Shown here: one piece after another, positions 25,603-30,390 of the stretch
Layout: every line of letters begins with the position of its first letter
Position numbering within the stretch: the stretch's first letter is position 1
DNA from: a virus
DNA: 30,390 bases
Reading direction: 5' to 3' (one strand)
Virus record (IMG/VR): IMGVR_UViG_3300008459_000245
Span: 1 to 30,390 of that record
Program-made: the position numbers and the translations under genes
Notes under the pieces: model-generated
Seen by the model: only the letters and a program-made list of their open reading frames with translations
What the model was told of the DNA's origin: nothing
Database searches by the model: none

Positions 25603-26979
25603 TTATAATTGTTGTTGTTCTTTCTGTTTTCTTTTTTCCATCAACTCTTTGACTCTGTCTCTCTTCTTCTCTTCTTGTTGTTCTTCAAATCCTAAGAACG
25701 TAACTGAACTCTCAGTGTCGATTTCAAGTAGTTCATTATTGAATTTACAATTCTCAAAGACAACTCCGTCTTTACCGAGACGAGACTTTGTAATCGCGAT
25801 GGTCGCCAAGTTCATTTCTTTCTGTTGAAGAGTCTTAGCTACTGTGATAATCACATGACCAACTTGAGCCTTTTTGATTGACCCACCCATTTGATCTGTG
25901 GTTACAACTTCAGATGAAATTGAACTTCTGTTTCCTTGAGTTGCGGTCCATCCAACCAAATTAAGTTCATGACACATAGCCTCGAATCCTCTCATTACAG
26001 ACCCTTCCGCTTTCCACTCATCTTTGGAAGAAGACTCAGGTAGTACACAATCGATATAATCTAACATAATCATATCAATCTTAGTACCGTCAGCAATCAA
26101 TTTTCTTACTTGACCTTTGATTTGATTCATTGTCATAGTATCAGATGCCAACTTCTTCAATACAAGTTTGTTTTTCATCGTTTCTTGTATTTCAGTTATT
26201 TTTGACATAACATCTTCCTTATGTTGAGCCAATTCATCAGGTGCGATTCCTGTCCAAATTGTGAAATGTTTTCTTTGAACAATCTTCGGATTGTCTTCGA
26301 AAAATATTTGGAGAACATTGTACCCCAAATTGAATGCAGTATTTGCAATCTTAGTCAGAATAGTTGTCTTACCAACCCCTGTTGGAGCCAATATCACACC
26401 TATCTCCCCTTTAGCTAAACCACCCTTAAGTAACTTGTCAATACCTGAAATTCCCATAGGAATTGGATGTCTATAATCTTCTTCCAACACTGTTTCCAAG
26501 TCTGAGAAAATGTCTGATTGACCTTTCTCTATTTCACCAACTTGTAAGGCTTCTCTAACCAACCCTTCTACCTTGTCATAAGATTCAAAATCACCTTGAG
26601 TGATTATTTTCTGAGCCTTGTCCATAGCCTTCTGAAGTTCCTGTTGTTTACAAAATTTCAAGGCTTTTTCCTGAACAAACTGAGTTCCTTCGAATGGAGC
26701 ATCTTTTACTTGTTTTAGAGTATCCAAAACAATTTTTGCAACCAACTCTTGGGAAACTTCGGATTTGATTATTTGTTCGAGAGTTTCAAAGTTAGGGGTG
26801 GATTCATACTTTTTGTAGTATTCCTTAATCATCTGTAAGATGATTTTGAAATACTTGTTATCGAAATAATTAGATTCAATAACATCGAGAATAGATGATG
26901 AAAAATCTTTATCTACCACTATTTGATTCAGTAACTGAATCTGAAAAGTGTTCCCTAAGTAATCGAAATTTTTATTCAT
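25603..26979 (-). CDS. DnaB/gp41-like replicative DNA helicase
   Basis: The 458-residue product has an N-terminal helical domain (about 1-150) and a RecA-like C-terminal ATPase. Walker A is APTGVGKTT at about 198-206 and Walker B is [10 protein letters not shown] at about 301-310. The segment [20 protein letters not shown] before Walker A is typical of the DnaB-type hexameric helicases, and the [11 protein letters not shown] segment matches their sensor region. A Lys/Glu/Gln-rich tail ends the protein. Its size is close to T4 gp41 (475). It would unwind DNA at the phage fork. It lies between replication/recombination genes upstream and nrdB 14 bases downstream. The leader contains AGGGGAGAT about 10 bases from the ATG, the nearest thing to a Shine-Dalgarno site in the window. 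Confidence 0.93.
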   Translation of the reverse strand: MNKNFDYLGNTFQIQLLNQIVVDKDFSSSILDVIESNYFDNKYFKIILQMIKEYYKKYESTPNFETLEQIIKSEVSQELVAKIVLDTLKQVKDAPFEGTQFVQEKALKFCKQQELQKAMDKAQKIITQGDFESYDKVEGLVREALQVGEIEKGQSDIFSDLETVLEEDYRHPIPMGISGIDKLLKGGLAKGEIGVILAPTGVGKTTILTKIANTAFNLGYNVLQIFFEDNPKIVQRKHFTIWTGIAPDELAQHKEDVMSKITEIQETMKNKLVLKKLASDTMTMNQIKGQVRKLIADGTKIDMIMLDYIDCVLPESSSKDEWKAEGSVMRGFEAMCHELNLVGWTATQGNRSSISSEVVTTDQMGGSIKKAQVGHVIITVAKTLQQKEMNLATIAITKSRLGKDGVVFENCKFNNELLEIDTESSVTFLGFEEQQEEKKRDRVKELMEKRKQKEQQQL

Positions 26980-27014
26980 AAATTGTTATATCTCCCCTGT
27001 GTATTATTAAATAC

Positions 27015-27467
27015 TCACTTACTTAAATCAAAATCCAAATATTGAAAACTTAATCTTTGTTCTGAAAAAATGTCAGTCAAATCTCTTAAAATATTTTTCA
27101 AAAATGGTCTTACGTCCACGGTATAACGAACTTTCGGTGGAAAATATTTTCCATCAAAAATTCTATGACAAATTGTCGTGTCTCCAACTTTTACATAAAT
27201 GTTGAAGATTTCAGGCCCTTCAGTATATGAAGTATCCATAATCGATGGGTCATGCATGATTGACTCACTATTGTCAGTCATGTAAATTACAGTTTTCATT
27301 TTTAGGTGATACTGTAATTCGTCTTTAACCTCATTAATTAGGTTATAAAATTCTATTGAGTTTTTTGCTTTTGGATTGTAACCCCTAACATTGAAGTATC
27401 TCTGAACGACAATATTGTCATTGAGGGTTAGGAGGAATTCCATTTTGGTGCTTTCTTGCTCTTTCAT
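27015..27467 (-). CDS. Conserved-looking small phage protein, unknown function
   Basis: The 150-residue product begins MKEQESTKMEFLLTLNDNIV; translation could also begin at the internal Met9. The protein is charged, with a mixed alpha/beta pattern, including VQRYFNVRGYNPKAKNSIEF near the start and FPPKVRYTVDVRPFLKNILR near the end. No cysteine cluster, nucleotide-binding motif or membrane segment is seen. It lies nine bases after the nuclease gene and 35 bases before the helicase gene, so it probably belongs to the replication operon; a helicase loader or accessory factor is possible from position alone, but nothing in the sequence shows this. Confidence 0.75.
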   Translation of the reverse strand: MKEQESTKMEFLLTLNDNIVVQRYFNVRGYNPKAKNSIEFYNLINEVKDELQYHLKMKTVIYMTDNSESIMHDPSIMDTSYTEGPEIFNIYVKVGDTTICHRIFDGKYFPPKVRYTVDVRPFLKNILRDLTDIFSEQRLSFQYLDFDLSK

Positions 27468-27476
27468 AAAGTGTTT

Positions 27477-28478
27477 TTAATTTTTGTTTGTGTTTCTTTT
27501 TTCTTTTCTGGTAAGTTTCATAAATGGTCGGAGGAAATTTACCCACGCTTCATCGTTTTTGGGTAGATACTTGAAAAGGCCGTCCTCCATCATCATCCTC
27601 ATCAAGTTTTTGTGACCACGGTCAGTTGGGTCGATTGTGTCTGTAATCATTTGCTCTACAAGTACCTTACCCTCTTCAGTGATTAAAGGGTTGTGTAAAT
27701 CGACTATTTTTTTGTTTGTTTCGAAGAATTGTTCTCCAAATGTACCATTTTTAGTTTTACCAATCAAAATATTCACCAATGCCTTTGGTTTTTTCTTTTG
27801 CTCAATATTTCGTGCATTATCTAATATTTCCTCGATAGTGCATGATTTTTCCAACATTTGAGGAAATAACTTAACCAAAGTTTTTTCTCCCAACATTTCA
27901 ATACCATCTATGTTGTCGGACTTATCTCCAGTCAAAATTTTGGTTAATAAAACATTTTGGTGGGGTATGTTGACCTTGTTGATTGTAATCATGTCTCCAT
28001 ACCTATAATATTGTTTGGAGGTCGGAGAATAGATTGTAACTCGTTCTGATATGAGTTGTGTTAAATCCTTGTCAGCAGAAAATATTATTACATTCTCATT
28101 GACTGAAATTTTGGTATAATACGCAATAAGATCGTCAGCTTCATTGTTTGTCATTTCTACCTGACGAACAAATATTTCTTCGAGATATTGTTTAACTCTC
28201 GATTTCTGTTGCAGATATGACTCGTACTTAAACTCGTTCATATCTTGCCTACGATTTGATTTGTATTGGGGATAAATTGATTTTCGTACCGAGGAATTGG
28301 AAGAACCATCCCAAAACACAACAACCTTGTCGTGATTGTGTTCTTCCAAAAACTTTCTTAAGATATTAATAAAGTGATAGATTCCACCTAAGTGGTCTCC
28401 ATCACTATAAAAATCTTTTACTCCGTGAAATCCAATTTTGAACAGATTGTCTCCGTCAACTAATAACGTTTTAATCAC
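27477..28478 (-). CDS. FEN-family 5'-3' exonuclease (T4 RNase H-like)
   Basis: The 333-residue product shows the acidic metal-binding residues of the PIN/FEN nuclease family in the right order: Asp8 and Asp10 (LLVDGDNLF), Asp57 (VVFWDGSS), Glu113, Asp115 and Asp116 (NNEADDLIAYY), Asp136 and Asp138 (FSADKDLTQLI), and Asp185/Asp188 (GDKSDNIDGI), followed by the helix-hairpin-helix region. In T4 the comparable enzyme (RNase H) removes RNA primers and processes Okazaki fragments, and it is of similar length (305). The start codon is GTG at 28478; no ATG in this frame precedes the conserved VDGDN. The Lys/Asn-rich C-terminal end is probably disordered. Neighbours are UvsX upstream and a small unknown gene downstream. 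Confidence 0.93.
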   Translation of the reverse strand: MIKTLLVDGDNLFKIGFHGVKDFYSDGDHLGGIYHFINILRKFLEEHNHDKVVVFWDGSSNSSVRKSIYPQYKSNRRQDMNEFKYESYLQQKSRVKQYLEEIFVRQVEMTNNEADDLIAYYTKISVNENVIIFSADKDLTQLISERVTIYSPTSKQYYRYGDMITINKVNIPHQNVLLTKILTGDKSDNIDGIEMLGEKTLVKLFPQMLEKSCTIEEILDNARNIEQKKKPKALVNILIGKTKNGTFGEQFFETNKKIVDLHNPLITEEGKVLVEQMITDTIDPTDRGHKNLMRMMMEDGLFKYLPKNDEAWVNFLRPFMKLTRKEKRNTNKN

Positions 28479-28507
28479 AACTCGTGATTTAAGTGTGGAA
28501 CAATAAA

Positions 28508-29509
28508 CTAATCTTCTTTTTCTTCTCTTAAGGTGAAGTCACCATCTGCACCGATTATGTCTTTCCAATAATCAGCGTATTCTTTTTTATAAGCTTCAAT
28601 GGATGTCTTTTCTTCTGAAGCTTCTTTACCCGCTAAGAATCCATGAGGTGTTACAATGATTTTACCATCCTCATATCCCAAACCATTGATGTGGTTTTTT
28701 AACACCGATACTTTCGTTCTTGTTGCAAATTTCACACTTCGTTTGTCTTTTGTTGCGGTAATTTTATTGGTTCCCGCACCTTTTTGATTTCCAAACAAAA
28801 ATACTAATGATGAGTTCAACCATATTGCTTCACCACCCTTAGCTTTAATTTTTGGTTGACCGAATGGATTATCAGGTAATTCAACCCATGGTTGATTAAC
28901 TATCACTAAAGTGTTTTCATACTTCGAATCAGCTTTACGAGAACCTGAAATACGTTGATTTATTCCCATTCCGATTTTGTCTGCTAAAGTTGATGCATTG
29001 TGTTGTTTACCACCCTTTCCTTCAAAGGTCATTTTGCAAGGGACAGAACCAACTGAATCCCACAAAAACAACAAACTATAGTCTAACTCACCCTTTTCTT
29101 GAGCATCCAACAAACTATTGATGTAATCTGTAATCTGTTCAATGTAATCAAAATTATTATTGAAGATGTAAAACCCATCCCAATCCAACTCACCTGTTTC
29201 CTCATCTACAACTTCTTCGCATTGGAAACCCATAAGTTTGGCATGTTCGAAACTCCACTTTTGTTCTGTGATTATGAACACAGGAAGTATACCCTTCTTT
29301 TGAGCATCTACCGCAGTTTTTACCAAAGCTGTAGTTTTACCAGTATCTGAATGACCTAAGAACATGTTAAGATGTCCAACTGCGGGGCCAGGAAGTCCAA
29401 CTGCATCTAAAAAATCAGGTCCTAAATCAAAGAATCTTTGAGGTTTATATTTTGCTGAAGTTGAAAATTTTTTCTTCAGAGTTTCGAAATCATTTTTTTT
29501 GATTGCCAT
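28508..29509 (-). CDS. uvsX: UvsX/RecA-like recombinase
   Basis: The 333-residue product is a strand-exchange ATPase. Walker A is GHSDTGKTT at about 52-60, Walker B is SLLFLWDSVGS at about 145-155, and a glutamate in FIITEQKWSFEHA is in the position of the catalytic residue. A Lys-Gly-Gly segment (KIKAKGGEAIWLNSSLVFLF) matches the DNA-binding loop 2 region. The C-terminus is acidic (REEKED), as in UvsX/RecA. It would work with the gp32-like protein encoded upstream in recombination-dependent replication and repair. The start lies only about 11 bases after the terminator U-tract of the gp32-like gene, so it either has read-through supply or a promoter overlapping the hairpin. Confidence 0.92.
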   Translation of the reverse strand: MAIKKNDFETLKKKFSTSAKYKPQRFFDLGPDFLDAVGLPGPAVGHLNMFLGHSDTGKTTALVKTAVDAQKKGILPVFIITEQKWSFEHAKLMGFQCEEVVDEETGELDWDGFYIFNNNFDYIEQITDYINSLLDAQEKGELDYSLLFLWDSVGSVPCKMTFEGKGGKQHNASTLADKIGMGINQRISGSRKADSKYENTLVIVNQPWVELPDNPFGQPKIKAKGGEAIWLNSSLVFLFGNQKGAGTNKITATKDKRSVKFATRTKVSVLKNHINGLGYEDGKIIVTPHGFLAGKEASEEKTSIEAYKKEYADYWKDIIGADGDFTLREEKED

Positions 29510-29520
29510 AAAAGATTTGT

Positions 29521-29551
29521 ATAAAACTCGGATACGAAACGTACCCGAGTT
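29521..29551 (-). terminator. Hairpin terminator between the gp32-like gene and uvsX
   Basis: On the coding strand AACTCGG pairs with CCGAGTT (seven base pairs), followed after one mismatch by four inner pairs (TACG/CGTA) around a three-base loop, then TTTTAT. It lies about 10 bases after the gp32-like stop codon. It probably makes the gp32-like message more abundant than uvsX. Confidence 0.75.
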
Positions 29552-29561
29552 GAGTTAATAA

Positions 29562-30390
29562 TTAGAAAGGTAAATCTCCATCAGGTTCGTCACCTGCTTG
29601 AGGATCTACGTAAGAAGATGATTTCTTACTTCCTCCTCCGATGAATGTTTCTTCAACAGAACTATCACCATAGACATATCCACCTTTGTCAGAGTCCCAC
29701 TTAGGAGTTTCTCCTCTTGCGATTGCTTCAAGATATTCGACAGGTTTTTTGGAATATACATCCAACCATGTCAATTCATCTTCCATCCAAGCTTTTGCTT
29801 GTTGTGTATCTTCATGTACAGGACTTGGGTCATCGTACATAATAGTGGAAACTGTAGTATATTCTTTACCTTTTGGAGTCTTTGCCTTGGCAAGTTCAAT
29901 AATCAAATCTCTACCTTTTGTTGGGTCAGTGATGTCTCCTTTGTTTCTCCAAATCGGAATAATTTTGTCAAGAATACCATCGTTTTTGAAGTTATGTTTG
30001 AATCTCCAAAATTTTGGTCCATCCTCTTCGTGGTCTCTATCAATAACTTTTACAATGTAAAACTTACGAGACTTATATTGTTTTGCCAACTCTTTGTCAG
30101 ATTCTTTACCAGTTGACATCAATTCTTCATAAACCTCATTTAGAGGTGATCTTTCATTGTCATTTTTTCCTGGATCGTAGAATTTCTGCCATTGTCCTCC
30201 AACTTGGATTTCGTGATACCAAGCTTCCTTGAAAGGAGAAGACCCATCTGTTGTAGGGAGAATTCTCACTTTTCTTTGTCCTGATTTCTCTTTATCTCCT
30301 AAGATTAAAGCGAAATACTTTTTCATTCTTTCGTCTTGCGACATTTTCGATTGGGCCCCGCCCCCTTGCTGATTTTTTTCGTACTGTGCC
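29562..30390 (-). CDS. gp32-like single-stranded DNA-binding protein, 5' end probably off the right edge
   Basis: From the ATG at 30344 the product is 260 residues, but the same frame is open up to the window edge, and the extra codons (AQYEKNQQGGGAQSK) look like the end of an N-terminal helix plus linker. I therefore take the gene as partial, with the true start outside. Visible parts: KSGQRKVRILPTTDGSSPFK, resembling the first OB-fold strand of the phage SSB family; an aromatic/basic central region (FYIVKVIDRD, KFWRFKHNF); and an acidic tail ending DEPDGDLPF, the usual interaction tail of SSB proteins. There is no cysteine, so the T4 gp32 zinc site is absent. It would coat single-stranded DNA and recruit replication and recombination partners; uvsX follows it directly. 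The family call rests on context, acidic tail and short motifs. Confidence 0.8.
   Translation of the reverse strand, partial: AQYEKNQQGGGAQSKMSQDERMKKYFALILGDKEKSGQRKVRILPTTDGSSPFKEAWYHEIQVGGQWQKFYDPGKNDNERSPLNEVYEELMSTGKESDKELAKQYKSRKFYIVKVIDRDHEEDGPKFWRFKHNFKNDGILDKIIPIWRNKGDITDPTKGRDLIIELAKAKTPKGKEYTTVSTIMYDDPSPVHEDTQQAKAWMEDELTWLDVYSKKPVEYLEAIARGETPKWDSDKGGYVYGDSSVEETFIGGGSKKSSSYVDPQAGDEPDGDLPF

Overview
The window is a piece of a large tailed-phage genome of the T4-like contractile-tail type. It is AT-rich, and every gene I accept lies on the minus strand, so transcription runs from high to low coordinates. Several things point to a Bacteroidota (Flavobacteria-like) host. Almost no start codon has a Shine-Dalgarno sequence; the leaders are short and A/T-rich. 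A structural protein carries a string of SprB-type repeats, a module typical of Bacteroidota surface adhesins. The class Ia ribonucleotide reductase is of the 'eukaryotic-like' type, which is common in that phylum. The host call is an inference; the phage type is well supported.

Right part (about 30390 to 22198) is the replication and nucleotide block. In transcription order it holds a gp32-like single-strand DNA-binding protein (probably cut by the window edge), a terminator, a UvsX/RecA-like recombinase, a FEN/T4-RNase-H-like 5' nuclease, a small unknown protein, a DnaB/gp41-like replicative helicase, and then NrdB and NrdA. A strong hairpin terminator follows nrdA and closes the block.

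Middle part (22115 to 7326) is the baseplate and tail block. A gp25-like and a gp6-like baseplate wedge protein come first. They are followed by a 1613-residue protein in the position T4 uses for gp7, with two long hydrophobic segments and a cysteine cluster, and then by five further structural proteins linked by overlapping stop and start codons. One of these has a PKD domain. The 995-residue protein has a stretch resembling the tail protein I family.

Left part (7326 to 1) appears to be the adhesion apparatus. It has the SprB-repeat protein, two small beta-rich proteins (one with a Thr/Pro-rich stalk), and a giant collagen-like fibre gene of at least 1407 codons that runs off the left edge. 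That gene is easy to miss because its antisense strand carries an uninterrupted 1154-codon open frame, which I treat as an artefact of the repeat.

An octamer reading TATAAATA on the plus strand (TATTTATA on the coding strand) sits 4 to 30 bases before the start codon at four block boundaries, with a one-base variant at a fifth. It resembles the T4 late promoter but points the wrong way, and is one of the more unexpected regulatory signals here. No tRNA, CRISPR array, insertion sequence or integrase was seen. No gene-free stretch exceeds about 110 bases.
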